Part shown: positions 8,804 to 17,774 of the stretch, piece after piece
How positions within the stretch are numbered: the stretch's first letter is position 1
Layout of the letters: each line of letters starts with the position of its first letter
Assembly: GCF_014203355.1 (NCBI RefSeq)
Contig: NZ_JACHIR010000001.1
Location: forward strand, 992,001-1,056,000
Direction: 5' to 3'
DNA from: Kutzneria kofuensis
Lineage (GTDB): Bacteria; Actinomycetota; Actinomycetes; Mycobacteriales; Pseudonocardiaceae
DNA: 64,000 nucleotides
Translations under genes and position numbers: made by a program
The notes under the pieces: model-generated
Databases searched by the model: none
Told to the model about the DNA's origin: nothing
What the model saw: only the letters and a program-made list of their open reading frames with translations

Positions 8804-9684
8804 TCCACCGGCTCCTCCGCCAGCCACAGCCGTTGCAGCATGTGCCAGTCCTCGGGGTGGGCGGCGATGTCGGCGGCGAACACGTCGGCCAGCGCCTGTG
8901 TGGCGGCCCCGATGCCCTCGACGCCGTTGACCTTGACCGGCGGATGCACCCGCAGCCCCCAACCGGTCTCGGTGAACCACGTGCCGACCGGCAGCAGTGT
9001 CGCGCCGGTGGTGGCGGCCAGGTACGCCGGCCCGGCGGGCATTCGGGTGGTGCCGTTGAAGAACGTCACGGGCACGCCGTTGGCGGTGAGATCCCGGTCG
9101 GCGAACAGGCAGACGACCCCGCCGGCGCGCAGCCGCCGCGCCAGCAGCTCGGTCGGCCGAACCTCGCCGCCGACGGACGGGACCACCTCGAAGCCGAGCC
9201 GTTCCCGGGCCCGCGCGAAACTCCGGTACAGCGACTCGGGCCGCAGCCGCTGCACGACAACGCTGACCTGCCGGGTGTGCCCCAGCAGCCACACGCCGGC
9301 CAGGTCCCAGCTGCCGCAGTGCGGCAGCGCGAGGATCACGCCGTTGCCGTCGGCGCACGCGGCGTGCAGGTTCTCCTGGCCGGTGGCGGTCCGCTCGACC
9401 GCCTGGTGCACGGTGTCGACGTCGCCGGGCCGCAGCCGGAACGTCTCGCACCAGTAGCGCGCGTACGACCGCATCGCCCGCGCGACGAGCTCGTCCAGCT
9501 CGGCGGCCCCGGCCCGGGGCACCACCCGCGCCAGGTTCCGGCGTAACTGCGCGACCCTGGGCCCGTTGCGCCGGGTCGCGACGTCCGCGCCCCACTGGAA
9601 CGCGCCGACGGCGACCTGTTCGGGCACGAGCCGCGCGAGGACCCAGCCGGCCCGGTAGGCGGCGGTGACCAGCAGTCCCTTCAC
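8800..9684 (-). CDS. patA: Phosphatidylinositol mannoside acyltransferase
   Basis: 294 residues of the LpxL/HtrB lysophospholipid acyltransferase superfamily. The active-site His and acidic residue are seen in LPHCGSWDLAG (HX4D) near residue 120, and an FADRD motif near residue 190. In actinobacteria the gene between pgsA and pimA acylates the mannose of PIM. It is a membrane-associated cytoplasmic enzyme. The GTG start has AAGGAG 8 nt upstream and a GTGA overlap with the pgsA stop, so pgsA-patA-pimA form one tightly coupled operon. Related to Rv2611c by position and family. Confidence 0.9.
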   Translation of the reverse strand: MKGLLVTAAYRAGWVLARLVPEQVAVGAFQWGADVATRRNGPRVAQLRRNLARVVPRAGAAELDELVARAMRSYARYWCETFRLRPGDVDTVHQAVERTATGQENLHAACADGNGVILALPHCGSWDLAGVWLLGHTRQVSVVVQRLRPESLYRSFARARERLGFEVVPSVGGEVRPTELLARRLRAGGVVCLFADRDLTANGVPVTFFNGTTRMPAGPAYLAATTGATLLPVGTWFTETGWGLRVHPPVKVNGVEGIGAATQALADVFAADIAAHPEDWHMLQRLWLAEEPVE

Positions 9685-10292
9685 CCGGCCTGCTCCTTGG
9701 CCGACCGGTGCACGGCGACGATCCGCTGCGCGACGGTGATCACCGCCAGCAGCGCCAGCACCCACAGCGCCACGTCCAGCGCGTACGGCACGCCGAGACC
9801 GGTCAGTCCGGTGCCGACCAGGGCCAGGATCATCCGCTCGGCCCGCTCGACCAGGCCGCCGTCGGCGGTGAGGCCGGTGGCCTCGGCGCGCGCCTTCACG
9901 TACGAGATGACCTGGGCCCCCACCAGCGCGACCAGCGCGGCGGCGCCGGCCGGGCGGTCGTCGGCGACGATCAGGCACCACCAGGCGATGGACGCGAACA
10001 GCGCCCCGTCGGCGATCCGGTCGCAGCTGGCGTCGAGCACCGCGCCGAACCGGGTGCCGGCGCCGCTGGCCCGCGCCACGGCCCCGTCGAGCAGGTCGAA
10101 CAGCACGAAGAAGGTGATCACGAGCGTGCCGGCGAACAGCTGGCCGCGCGGCAGGAACCAGAGCGCGCCGAGCACGGTGCCCGCGGTGCCGATGATCGTG
10201 ACGGCGTTCGGCGTGACACCGCGCCGCAGCAGCCACGTCCCGACCGGGTCGGTGACGCGTGAGACGGAGGCGCGAGCGAAGATGTTCAGCAT
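9681..10292 (-). CDS. pgsA: Phosphatidylinositol phosphate synthase (CDP-alcohol phosphatidyltransferase)
   Basis: 203 residues with about six membrane helices. The CDP-OH-P signature DX2DGX2ARX8GX3DX3D is complete from DLLDGAVAR to VLDASCD at about residues 67-92. The family joins CDP-diacylglycerol to an inositol phosphate. The sequence resembles Rv2612c (FVLFDLLDGA, GTRFGAVLDA, QVISYVKARAEA). It supplies the lipid that PimA and PatA modify, and its stop overlaps the patA start. Upstream of this gene M. tuberculosis has the HIT gene directly; here a MarR gene lies between, so pgsA may need its own promoter. Confidence 0.92.
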   Translation of the reverse strand: MLNIFARASVSRVTDPVGTWLLRRGVTPNAVTIIGTAGTVLGALWFLPRGQLFAGTLVITFFVLFDLLDGAVARASGAGTRFGAVLDASCDRIADGALFASIAWWCLIVADDRPAGAAALVALVGAQVISYVKARAEATGLTADGGLVERAERMILALVGTGLTGLGVPYALDVALWVLALLAVITVAQRIVAVHRSAKEQAG

Positions 10293-10384
10293 GGGGCGGC
10301 GGAGGCACCTACCTGCACTTCAGGATCGGATACGACCAGCCTAACCAGCCGACCCGAGCCGGATGCCAGCGACACCCCCGCGTC

Positions 10385-10867
10385 TCATTCGTCACACGGG
10401 TTGGTCGGGCAGCCCTTGCTCGCCTGTGTCGTGATCGCCTCGGAGATCAGGCCGAGCTGGTGCACCTGCTCCGGGGTCAGCCCCTCGAACAGCACGCTGC
10501 GCACCTCGTTGACGTGCCCGGGAGCGGCTGCCTTGACCGCAGCCATGCCGTCCTCGGTGAGCACGGCGAACGCGCCGCGCTTGTCGGTGGCGCAGGACCG
10601 CCTGGTCACCCAGCCGTTCTCCTCCAGCCGGGCGATGGCGTGCGACAGCCGGCTGCGGGAGGACTTGGTGAACTCGGCCAGCTCGCTCATCCGCAGCTCA
10701 CGATCGGGTGATTCGGAGAGTGCGACGAGGATCTCGTAGTACGTGGTGGGCATGCCGGAGTCGCGCTGCAGTTGGCGGTCCAGACGCTCGTTGACCAGCT
10801 TGGTCGCGGACGTGTAGGCCCGCCACGCCCACTGCTCGGAATCGGACAACCACCGCGGCTCGCTCAT
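10385..10867 (-). CDS. MarR-family transcriptional regulator
   Basis: 160 residues: N-terminal helix, a winged helix-turn-helix (LRMSELAEFTKSSRSRLSHA, residues about 60-80) and wing (EENGWVTRRSCATDKRGAF). The C-terminus carries two Cys residues in CPTNPCDE, which could be redox or metal sensitive, though this is only a suggestion. ATG 10867 is used; an alternative ATG lies 9 bp upstream. Divergent from the YceI gene, with two inverted operator-like sites between them. This pair interrupts the thrS-HIT-pgsA order conserved in mycobacteria. Confidence 0.88.
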   Translation of the reverse strand: MSEPRWLSDSEQWAWRAYTSATKLVNERLDRQLQRDSGMPTTYYEILVALSESPDRELRMSELAEFTKSSRSRLSHAIARLEENGWVTRRSCATDKRGAFAVLTEDGMAAVKAAAPGHVNEVRSVLFEGLTPEQVHQLGLISEAITTQASKGCPTNPCDE

Positions 10868-10886
10868 GTCACACATGATACCCGTT

Positions 10887-10931
10887 GTTGAACTCTCAAC
10901 ATTGGTGCTAAGGTTCAGTTGAGAGTTCAAC
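10887..10931. promoter_or_regulatory. Paired inverted operator-like sites between marR and yceI
   Basis: The 14-mer gttgaactctcaac at 10887-10900 recurs as its exact reverse complement gttgagagttcaac at 10918-10931, 31 bp centre to centre (three helical turns). Each copy has palindromic ends GTTGA/TCAAC. They occupy the only intergenic space of the divergent MarR and YceI genes, so binding by this MarR is the natural inference. Confidence 0.7.
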
Positions 10932-10951
10932 CAAGCATGGAGGACAGCACG

Positions 10952-11491
10952 ATGACTGCCGCAACCCAGATCCCCGGATACGTCGCCGGCACCTGGACCA
11001 TCGACCCGGTGCACTCGGAGGTCGCGTTCATCGTTCGCCACCTGGGCGTGTCCAAGGTTCGCGGTCGCTTCAACAACATCTCCGGCACGATCGTCACCGG
11101 CGAGGACCCGACCACGTCCTCGGTGACCGCCACCATCCAGGCGGACAGCATCGACACCAAGAACGAGCAGCGCGACGGCCACGTCCGCTCGGCCGACTTC
11201 CTGCACGTCGAGGAGCACGAGCACCTGACCTTCACGTCGACCGCGGTGCGCATCGACGGCGAGGACATCGAGATCGACGGCGAGCTCACCCTGCACGGCG
11301 TGACCAAGCCCGTCACCCTGACCGGCGAGCTGGGCGGCTTCGGCGAGGGCCCGAACGCCAAGGTCCTGGGCGTGTCCGCCACCACCGAGATCAAGCGCTC
11401 CGACTTCGGCGTCGGCGGCAGCATCCCGTCCGCCGTGGTCAGCGACAAGATCAAGGTCGAGCTGGACGTCGAGGCCCTGCTCCAGAGCTGA
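10952..11491 (+). CDS. YceI family protein
   Basis: 179 residues. Single YceI domain (lipocalin-like barrel that binds polyisoprenoid-type lipids in characterised members): begins GTWTIDPVHSEVAFIVRHLG and continues KVRGRFNNISG, FLHVEEHEHLTFTST, ELTLHGVTKPVTL. No signal peptide, so probably cytoplasmic, as is usual for actinobacterial members. ATG 10952 is chosen because GGAGG lies 8 nt upstream; a longer frame reaches back to 10919 but would cover the operator. Probably repressed by the divergent MarR. Confidence 0.9.
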   Translation: MTAATQIPGYVAGTWTIDPVHSEVAFIVRHLGVSKVRGRFNNISGTIVTGEDPTTSSVTATIQADSIDTKNEQRDGHVRSADFLHVEEHEHLTFTSTAVRIDGEDIEIDGELTLHGVTKPVTLTGELGGFGEGPNAKVLGVSATTEIKRSDFGVGGSIPSAVVSDKIKVELDVEALLQS

Positions 11492-11503
11492 GCCCCGACC
11501 CCC

Positions 11504-11611
11504 GCGAGTCACGCTCTGCGGCACACCGAATGTAGGTTTCGGGCAGAATTGAGCCTCGAGTCTCGGTTCTGTCGGAAACCTACATTCGCAGTGCCTGAGA
11601 GCGTGACTCGC
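11504..11611. repeat. 108-nt imperfect palindrome between convergent genes
   Basis: Arms of 37 nt (11504-11540 and 11575-11611) pair with 14 exact terminal bases gcgagtcacgctct, a mismatched centre, then 12 exact bases aatgtaggtttc. The inner cagaa/ttctg also pairs. The element fills the space between the convergent YceI and HIT genes. It could act as a terminator, but it is much longer than needed and may be a mobile or repetitive palindrome. Confidence 0.75.
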
Positions 11612-11614
11612 CGT

Positions 11615-12175
11615 TTATCGGGGCCAGGCCTTGGACAGCAGGTCCCAGGTCTCGCCGAGCAGCTCGGGGATGGTGCGGGTCTGGCCGATGACGGGCATGA
11701 AGTTGGCGTCGCCGCCCCAGCGGGGCACCACGTGCTGGTGCAGGTGGGCGGCGATGCCGGCGCCGGCGACCGCGCCCTGGTTCATGCCGATGTTGAAGCC
11801 GTGCGGGGCGGACACGCCGCGCACCACCCGCATCGCGGTCTGGGTGAACTCCCCCAGCTCCACGGTCTCCGCCGCGTTCAGGTCCGTGTAGTCGGCGACG
11901 TGCCGGTACGGCACCACCATCAGGTGGCCGGCGTTGTACGGGTAGAGGTTCAGCACCGCGTACACCAGCTGCCCGCGGGCCAGGATCAGCGCCTGCTCGT
12001 CGGGCAGGCTGACGATGGCGCAGAACGGGCAGCCCGCCGGCTCGTCGCCCTCGGGCTTGTTCTCGCCGCGGATGTAGGCCATCCGGTGCGGGGTCCACAG
12101 CCGCTGCAGCGCGTCCGGGACCCCGACACCGTGTTGCGGGACGTTGCCCTCGGTCGGGACCTGATCAGCCGTCAC
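11615..12175 (-). CDS. HIT domain protein (Rv2613c-type nucleotide phosphorylase/hydrolase)
   Basis: 186 residues. The histidine triad [10 protein letters not shown] lies near residue 145, and CPFCAIV lies near residue 50. The closest studied protein, Rv2613c of M. tuberculosis, is an Ap4A phosphorylase, also encoded beside thrS and pgsA. The GTG start overlaps the thrS stop as GTGA, which explains the weak ribosome binding site. Probably cytoplasmic. Confidence 0.88.
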   Translation of the reverse strand: MTADQVPTEGNVPQHGVGVPDALQRLWTPHRMAYIRGENKPEGDEPAGCPFCAIVSLPDEQALILARGQLVYAVLNLYPYNAGHLMVVPYRHVADYTDLNAAETVELGEFTQTAMRVVRGVSAPHGFNIGMNQGAVAGAGIAAHLHQHVVPRWGGDANFMPVIGQTRTIPELLGETWDLLSKAWPR

Positions 12176-14232
12176 GCGGTGGCCACCGAGAACGTCTCGG
12201 CGCTCGGCGAGGCGTTCTCGCGGCGGGCGATCCAGTCCACCACCGCCTCCACGGCCTGCTCGACCGGCACGCCGTTGACCTGGCTGCCGTCGCGGAACCG
12301 GAACGACACCGCGCCGGCCTCCACGTCCTTCTGGCCGGCGACCAGCATGAACGGCACCTTCTGCATGGTGTGGTTGCGGATCTTCTTCTGCATCCGGTCG
12401 TCGGAGGCGTCCACCTCGACCCGCACGCCGCGGGCCCGCAGCGCCTTGGTGACCTGCAGCAGGTGCTCCACGTGCTCGTCGGCGATGGGGATGCCGACCG
12501 CCTGCACCGGGGCCAGCCAGGCCGGGAACGCGCCGGCGTAGTGCTCGGTCAGCACGCCGAAGAACCGTTCGATGGAGCCGAACAGCGCGCGGTGGATCAT
12601 CACCGGCCGCTGCCGGCTGCCGTCGCTGGCGGTGTACTCCAGCTCGAACCGCTCCGGCAGGTTGAAGTCCAGCTGGATGGTCGACATCTGCCAGGTGCGG
12701 CCGAGCGCGTCCTTGGCCTGCACGGAGATCTTCGGGCCGTAGAAGGCGGCGCCGCCCGGGTCCGGCACCAGCTCCAGGCCGGAGTCCTCGGCGGCCTCGC
12801 GCAGCGCCTCCGTCGCCTTCTCCCACACCTCGTCGGAGCCGACGTACTTCTCGTCGTTGCGGGTGGACAGCTCCAGGTAGAAGTCGTCCAGGCCGTAGTC
12901 GCGCAGCAGCCCCAGCACGAAGCCGAGCAGCGACTTCAGCTCCTCCTGCACCTGCTCGGGGGTGCAGAAGATGTGCGCGTCGTCCTGCGTCATGCCGCGC
13001 ACCCGGGTCAGGCCGTGGATCACGCCGGACTTCTCGTACCGGTAGACGCTGCCGAACTCGAACATGCGCAGCGGCAGCTCGCGGTAGGACCGCCCGCGGG
13101 ACCGGAAGATCAGGTCGTGGAACGGGCAGTTCATCGGCTTGAGGTAGTAGTCCTGGCCGGGCTTGCGGACCTTGCCGTCCTCGTCGTACTCGGCGTCCAG
13201 GTGCATCGCCGGGTACATGCCGTCGCGGTACCAGTCGAGGTGGCCGGAGGTCTCGAACAGCGCGCCCTTGGTGATGTGCGGCGAGTAGACGAACTCGTAG
13301 CCCTCTTCCTCGTGCCGGCGGCGCGAGTAGTCCTCCATCGCCCGCCGCACGATGCCGCCGCGCGGGTGGAAGACCGCGAGACCGGAGCCGATCTCGTCGG
13401 GGAAGCTGAACAGGTCGAGCTCGCTGCCCAGCCGGCGGTGGTCGCGGCGCTCCGCCTCGGCCAGCAGTTCCAGGTGCTTGTCCAGCGCCTCCTGCGACTC
13501 CCACGCGGTGCCGTACACGCGCTGCAGCTGCGGGTTCTTCTCGCTGCCGCGCCAGTAGGCGGCGGCCGAGCGGGTCAGCTTGAACGCCGGGATGTGCTTG
13601 GTGGTCGGCACGTGCGGGCCGCGGCACAGGTCGCCCCACACCCGGTCCCCGCTGCGCGGGTCGAGGTTGTCGTAGATGGTCAGCTCGCCGGCGCCGACCT
13701 CCATCACCTCGGAGGTGTCGATATCGCTCTTGAGGTCGACGAGTTCCAGCTTGAACGGCTCGTCCTTGAGCTCGTCCTTGGCGGCGTCGACGGATTCGAC
13801 GACCCGGCGGGAGAACCGCTGCGAGCCCTTGATGATCTGCTTCATACGCTTCTCGAGGTCGGCCAGATCCTCGGGCGTGAACGGCTTGTCCACCTGGAAG
13901 TCGTAGTAGAAGCCGTCCTTGATCGGCGGACCGATGCCGAGCTTGGCCTCCGGGAACGCCTGCTGCACGGCCTGCGCCAGCACGTGCGCGGCGGAGTGCC
14001 GGATCACGCTGCGGCCGTCCTCGGTGTCGGCGGCGACGGCCTCCACCTCGACGTCGGCGTCCGGGGTCCAGGACAGGTCACGCAGCCGGCCGTCGGCGTC
14101 CCGCACCACGACGATCGCGTCGGAGCCCTTGCCCGGCAGGCCCGCCTCGCGGACCGCCGTGCCCGCAGTCGTCCCGGCCGGCACCGTCACACGGGGTGCT
14201 GCTCCTGGGCCTGAGGGACGCGGCTGCGACAC
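12172..14232 (-). CDS. thrS: Threonine-tRNA ligase
   Basis: 686 residues, full length. TGS domain at about 14-75 ([17 protein letters not shown]), second N-terminal editing-type domain with [11 protein letters not shown] near residue 85, catalytic class II core with motif 2 and zinc-site residues around [20 protein letters not shown], and anticodon-binding domain after about 575 ([17 protein letters not shown]). It charges tRNA-Thr. First gene of the HIT/PIM gene group. Confidence 0.97.
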   Translation of the reverse strand: MSQPRPSGPGAAPRVTVPAGTTAGTAVREAGLPGKGSDAIVVVRDADGRLRDLSWTPDADVEVEAVAADTEDGRSVIRHSAAHVLAQAVQQAFPEAKLGIGPPIKDGFYYDFQVDKPFTPEDLADLEKRMKQIIKGSQRFSRRVVESVDAAKDELKDEPFKLELVDLKSDIDTSEVMEVGAGELTIYDNLDPRSGDRVWGDLCRGPHVPTTKHIPAFKLTRSAAAYWRGSEKNPQLQRVYGTAWESQEALDKHLELLAEAERRDHRRLGSELDLFSFPDEIGSGLAVFHPRGGIVRRAMEDYSRRRHEEEGYEFVYSPHITKGALFETSGHLDWYRDGMYPAMHLDAEYDEDGKVRKPGQDYYLKPMNCPFHDLIFRSRGRSYRELPLRMFEFGSVYRYEKSGVIHGLTRVRGMTQDDAHIFCTPEQVQEELKSLLGFVLGLLRDYGLDDFYLELSTRNDEKYVGSDEVWEKATEALREAAEDSGLELVPDPGGAAFYGPKISVQAKDALGRTWQMSTIQLDFNLPERFELEYTASDGSRQRPVMIHRALFGSIERFFGVLTEHYAGAFPAWLAPVQAVGIPIADEHVEHLLQVTKALRARGVRVEVDASDDRMQKKIRNHTMQKVPFMLVAGQKDVEAGAVSFRFRDGSQVNGVPVEQAVEAVVDWIARRENASPSAETFSVATA

Positions 14233-14259
14233 AGTGACTCCTTCATCTGGGACACGTCT

Positions 14260-15018
14260 TCACACGGGATACGGCCTTGTCGGCTCCTCATCGTATCCAG
14301 CGGCCACCTGGGCGTTTGCCGTAGCCCTCGGCTGGGCGCACAGCGGCAGTGCGACGGCCGCCACGGTTCCGGCGGTGATCGCGCCGGTGGCGACGATCAC
14401 CAGGTCGGTGCTGCTGGTCAGGGCGACTACCACATATCCGGCGAGCACGGCGGCGGCCGGCGCGCAGGCCGCCGTGAGGGCCGCCCACCACGCCGGGCGG
14501 ACGTCCGAGAGCGCCGTCGCGAAGGCCCCGCACAGCGCCAATGCCCCGATCGTGTCACTGAGCCGGTGCCAGCCCAGTTCGGTGGTGGTGGCCGCGACAT
14601 AGGACGTGAGCACGGCGCCGAGCACCAGCGGCACCGGCCGCACGTCCACCGGCAGCACCAGCAGCAGCGCCAGCACGATCGCGGCGCACGCCGTGACGTG
14701 GCCGCCGGGGAAGCTGTTGGCGACGGGGCCCGGGCGGAACAGCAGCGACACCTTCAGCAGCTGCGCCAACGAGATCGTGCCGGCCAGCAGCACGGCCGCG
14801 GCGGCGGTCTGCCTCCAGCGGCGCTGCATCGCGCCGGTCGCCAGCACGACGACGATGCCCAGCGCGATCAACTGGGGGCTGTACGCGGCGATCGGGCCGC
14901 CGTTGCTCGGCGCCGGCAGCGTGGCGTCCTCCAGCCGGCGGCCCGTCGGGGACACCACGAACACCACGTAGGCGAGCACGAACCCGAACACGCACCCCGC
15001 GGCGGACAACAACCTCAT
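14260..15018 (-). CDS. PAP2-family membrane phosphatase
   Basis: 252 residues with about six hydrophobic helices. The three PAP2 motifs are present: KVSLLFRPG (KX6RP), FPGGH (PSGH variant) and GWHRLSDTIG (SRX5HX3D variant). The family removes phosphate from lipid phosphates such as undecaprenyl diphosphate or phosphatidate, outside the membrane. It lies 27 bp upstream of thrS on the same strand. Confidence 0.82.
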   Translation of the reverse strand: MRLLSAAGCVFGFVLAYVVFVVSPTGRRLEDATLPAPSNGGPIAAYSPQLIALGIVVVLATGAMQRRWRQTAAAAVLLAGTISLAQLLKVSLLFRPGPVANSFPGGHVTACAAIVLALLLVLPVDVRPVPLVLGAVLTSYVAATTTELGWHRLSDTIGALALCGAFATALSDVRPAWWAALTAACAPAAAVLAGYVVVALTSSTDLVIVATGAITAGTVAAVALPLCAQPRATANAQVAAGYDEEPTRPYPV

Positions 15019-15167
15019 GAGATCGACACTGCCCGTGTCCTGTGTGCGAACAGTGCGTGTTCCGTCATGGTTTCGCTACGACTTCGACAGGTTCCGCTCA
15101 GCGGGAACACAGACCGCTCGCACAGTCTGGTGTTCAGCAGGATCGCTTAGACCCAGGAGCAGGCCAG

Positions 15168-15761
15168 ATGTCCGAGCCGAACACCCCAGACGAGCAGCCG
15201 ACCGAGCAGCACCAGCGGCCCGTGGCCGGTCCCGGGGCACACCAGGAGCAGACCCCGCACCCGGCCGCCGCCGAGCCGCAAGGCCAGCAGCCGCAACCCG
15301 TTGCCGCCGACGCGCCGCAACAGCCGCAGCCCCAGCCGGCGGCTGCCGGTCAGCCGCAAGCCGTTGCCGCCGACGCATCCCAACAGCCGCAGCCGGCGGC
15401 CGCCGGTCAACCGCAGCCCGAGGCGCAGGCGTTCGCGGCCGACGCGCCACCCCAGCCGGGACAGGCTTCCTACGCTCCCCCGCCGCCCGGCGCGCCCCAA
15501 CCGCAGGTGATCTACGTCCAGCGGCCGCCCGGCAAGTTCGCCGCCTTCGCGCGCCACCGCGCCACGCAGGTCGTCGCCGCGCTGGTGGTCGGCCTCGTCG
15601 TGGGCGGCGGCATCGGCGGCATCATCGGCGCGCATCACGGCGGCCCCGGCATCCACCGCCCCTACTACCAGTACGGCGGCCCGAACGGCCCCCAGCGGGG
15701 CTTCGGCAACCGCGGCCCGGCCCCGCAGGGCGACACGCAGCAGGGTAGTTACACCCGTTAA
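15168..15761 (+). CDS. Pro/Gln/Ala-rich single-pass membrane protein
   Basis: 197 residues. The first 120 are a low-complexity cytoplasmic region with repeated units of the type VAADAPQQPQPQPAAAGQPQ. Then comes a basic segment (KFAAFARHRATQ), one membrane helix (VVAALVVGLVVGGGIGGIIG) and a short Gly/Pro/Tyr tail outside. No enzyme domain is visible. AGGAG stands 9 nt before ATG 15168, so earlier in-frame codons are not used. Codons 15290-15460 contain internal near-repeats that may vary in number between strains. Confidence 0.65.
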   Translation: MSEPNTPDEQPTEQHQRPVAGPGAHQEQTPHPAAAEPQGQQPQPVAADAPQQPQPQPAAAGQPQAVAADASQQPQPAAAGQPQPEAQAFAADAPPQPGQASYAPPPPGAPQPQVIYVQRPPGKFAAFARHRATQVVAALVVGLVVGGGIGGIIGAHHGGPGIHRPYYQYGGPNGPQRGFGNRGPAPQGDTQQGSYTR

Positions 15762-15785
15762 CCACTCATGCGGCATCATCGCCGC

Positions 15786-16772
15786 ATGAGCAGCACGAAG
15801 ATCGTCCGCATCGGGGTGCTCGGCGCGGCGCGCATCGCGCCGAGCGCCCTGATCGCGCCGGCCCGGGACAACACCGAGGCCGAGGTGGTCGCGGTGGCGG
15901 CGCGGGATCGCGGCCGGGCCGACGCGTACGCGCGCAAGCACGGCATCGCCAAGGTGCACGGCAGCTACGAGGAACTGCTCGCCGACCCGGAGATCGACGC
16001 CGTCTACAACCCGCTGCCCAACGCGCTGCACGCCCCGTGGACGTTCGCGGCGCTGGAGGCCGGCAAGCACGTGCTGTGCGAGAAGCCGTTCACCAGCAAC
16101 GCGACCGAGGCCGCGGCCGTCGCCGAGGCGGCGGACAAGAGCGGCCTGGTGGTGATGGAGGCGTTCCACTACCGCTACCACCCGCTGGCGCACCGCATCG
16201 CCGAGATCGTGGCCGGCGGCGAGATCGGGACGCTGCGCCACGTGCAGGCGGCGCTGTGCTTCCCGCTGCCGAAGTTCTCCGACATCCGGTACAACCGCGA
16301 TCTCGCCGGCGGGGCCATGATGGACGCCGGCTGCTACGCGTTGCACATGGTCCGGCTGCTCGGCGGCGGTGAACCGGAGGTCGTGTCCGCGCAGGCGAAG
16401 TTGCACAAGCCCGACGTGGACCGTGCGATGAAGGCGGCCTTGGTTTTCCCGGAAGGGCACACGGGTTCCCTCACGGCCTCGCTGTGGTCGGCGGACCTGC
16501 TCAAGATCACCGCCTCCGCGGTCGGCGACCGGGGCCGGCTGGACGTGTTCAACTTCGTCGCCCCGCAGGCGTACCACCGGCTGACCGTGCGCACCGCCGA
16601 CGGCAAGCGCGTCGAGCGGCTGCCCAAGCGACCGTCCTACAGCTACCAACTGGACGCCTTCTGCGGCGCGGTGCTGCGCGGCGAGCCGATCCTCACGCCA
16701 CCGTCCGATTCGGTCCGCAACATGACGGTGATCGACGAGATCTACCGCAAGGCCGGCCTGTCCCCCAGATAA
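15786..16772 (+). CDS. Gfo/Idh/MocA-family oxidoreductase
   Basis: 328 residues. N-terminal Rossmann domain (RIGVLGAARIAPSAL), the EKP motif in HVLCEKPFTSN near residue 97, and a C-terminal substrate domain with DAGCYALH near residue 180. The family oxidises or reduces sugars and related polyols with NAD(P). No operon partner fixes the substrate. ATG 15786 is chosen over an ATG 18 bp upstream because the latter adds only a basic, non-conserved leader. Confidence 0.85.
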   Translation: MSSTKIVRIGVLGAARIAPSALIAPARDNTEAEVVAVAARDRGRADAYARKHGIAKVHGSYEELLADPEIDAVYNPLPNALHAPWTFAALEAGKHVLCEKPFTSNATEAAAVAEAADKSGLVVMEAFHYRYHPLAHRIAEIVAGGEIGTLRHVQAALCFPLPKFSDIRYNRDLAGGAMMDAGCYALHMVRLLGGGEPEVVSAQAKLHKPDVDRAMKAALVFPEGHTGSLTASLWSADLLKITASAVGDRGRLDVFNFVAPQAYHRLTVRTADGKRVERLPKRPSYSYQLDAFCGAVLRGEPILTPPSDSVRNMTVIDEIYRKAGLSPR

Positions 16773-16844
16773 CGCCGCAGAACTCTTGGGATGCGCACGC
16801 CATCGCCTCAGGTTCCTCATATGTAGCGGCCGCACAGTTGAGCC

Positions 16845-17750
16845 ATGACCGAGACGCCCCGCACGCAAGAGTCCCCGGTGTTCACCGACGACACGCCGAC
16901 CCCGCCGACCGGCTTCCAGAACCCGCTGTTCGTGCCGCCACAACCACAACCGCCCCGCAGGGCCCGCAAGGGCACCGCCGCCCTGGTGGGCGCCGCGGTG
17001 CTGGCGGCGGTGGTCGGCGGCGGCACCGGCGCGTGGGTCACCAGCTCCGTCACCGCACCGTCCACTGTGTCCAGTTCGGTGTCCGGCACCGCCAGCGGAA
17101 CGCCCGCCGCCAACAACACCGCGTCGGGCAACGTCTCCTCGGTGGCCGCGGCCGGCCTGCCGGTGGTCGTGAAGATCTCCAACTCGCAGGGCCTGGGCTC
17201 CGGCGTGATCATCAGCTCCGACGGCCTGATCCTGACCAACAACCACGTCGTCGCCACCGGCGGCCCGTTCACCGTCACCTTCAACGACGGCAGCAAGGCC
17301 ACGGCCGCCGTGGTCGGCACCGACCCGTCGACCGACCTCGCGGTGATCAAGGCGCAGGGCGTCAGCGGGCTGAAGACGGCCGTGTTCGCGGACTCCTCCA
17401 CGGTGAAGGTCGGCGACCAGGTGGTGGCCATCGGCGCCCCCGAGGGCCTGCAGGGCACCGTCACCTCCGGCATCGTCAGCGCCCTCAACCGGACCGTCAC
17501 CGCCGGCAGCGACAACTCCGGCAACCCGTACGCGCCGTCGGGGAAGACGACGTACAAGGGCGCGATCCAGACCGACGCGTCCATCAACCCGGGCAACTCC
17601 GGCGGCCCGCTGTTCAACATGCAGGGCCAGGTCATCGGCATCAACTCGTCGATCTACTCCCCCACCGACGGCAGCATCGGGCTCGGCTTCGCCATCCCCA
17701 GCAACACGGCCAAGTCCGTTGCCCAGCAGCTGGTGGCGAACGGCAATTAG
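16845..17750 (+). CDS. HtrA/DegP-like trypsin-type serine protease without PDZ domain
   Basis: 301 residues. A Pro-rich cytoplasmic tail (1-42), one membrane anchor (about 43-67), a Thr/Ser-rich linker, then an S1C protease with triad H134 (TNNHVV), D164 (STDLAVI) and S252 (GNSGGPL). The protein stops about 25 residues after the last beta strand of the protease, where HtrA proteins normally continue into a PDZ domain. The active site would lie outside the membrane. Whether PDZ loss is native or due to a late nonsense change cannot be told from one sequence; the tail is clean and the next gene begins 24 bp on. Confidence 0.88.
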   Translation: MTETPRTQESPVFTDDTPTPPTGFQNPLFVPPQPQPPRRARKGTAALVGAAVLAAVVGGGTGAWVTSSVTAPSTVSSSVSGTASGTPAANNTASGNVSSVAAAGLPVVVKISNSQGLGSGVIISSDGLILTNNHVVATGGPFTVTFNDGSKATAAVVGTDPSTDLAVIKAQGVSGLKTAVFADSSTVKVGDQVVAIGAPEGLQGTVTSGIVSALNRTVTAGSDNSGNPYAPSGKTTYKGAIQTDASINPGNSGGPLFNMQGQVIGINSSIYSPTDGSIGLGFAIPSNTAKSVAQQLVANGN

Positions 17751-17774
17751 CGGTCATCCGGCCGCCGAGGACCT

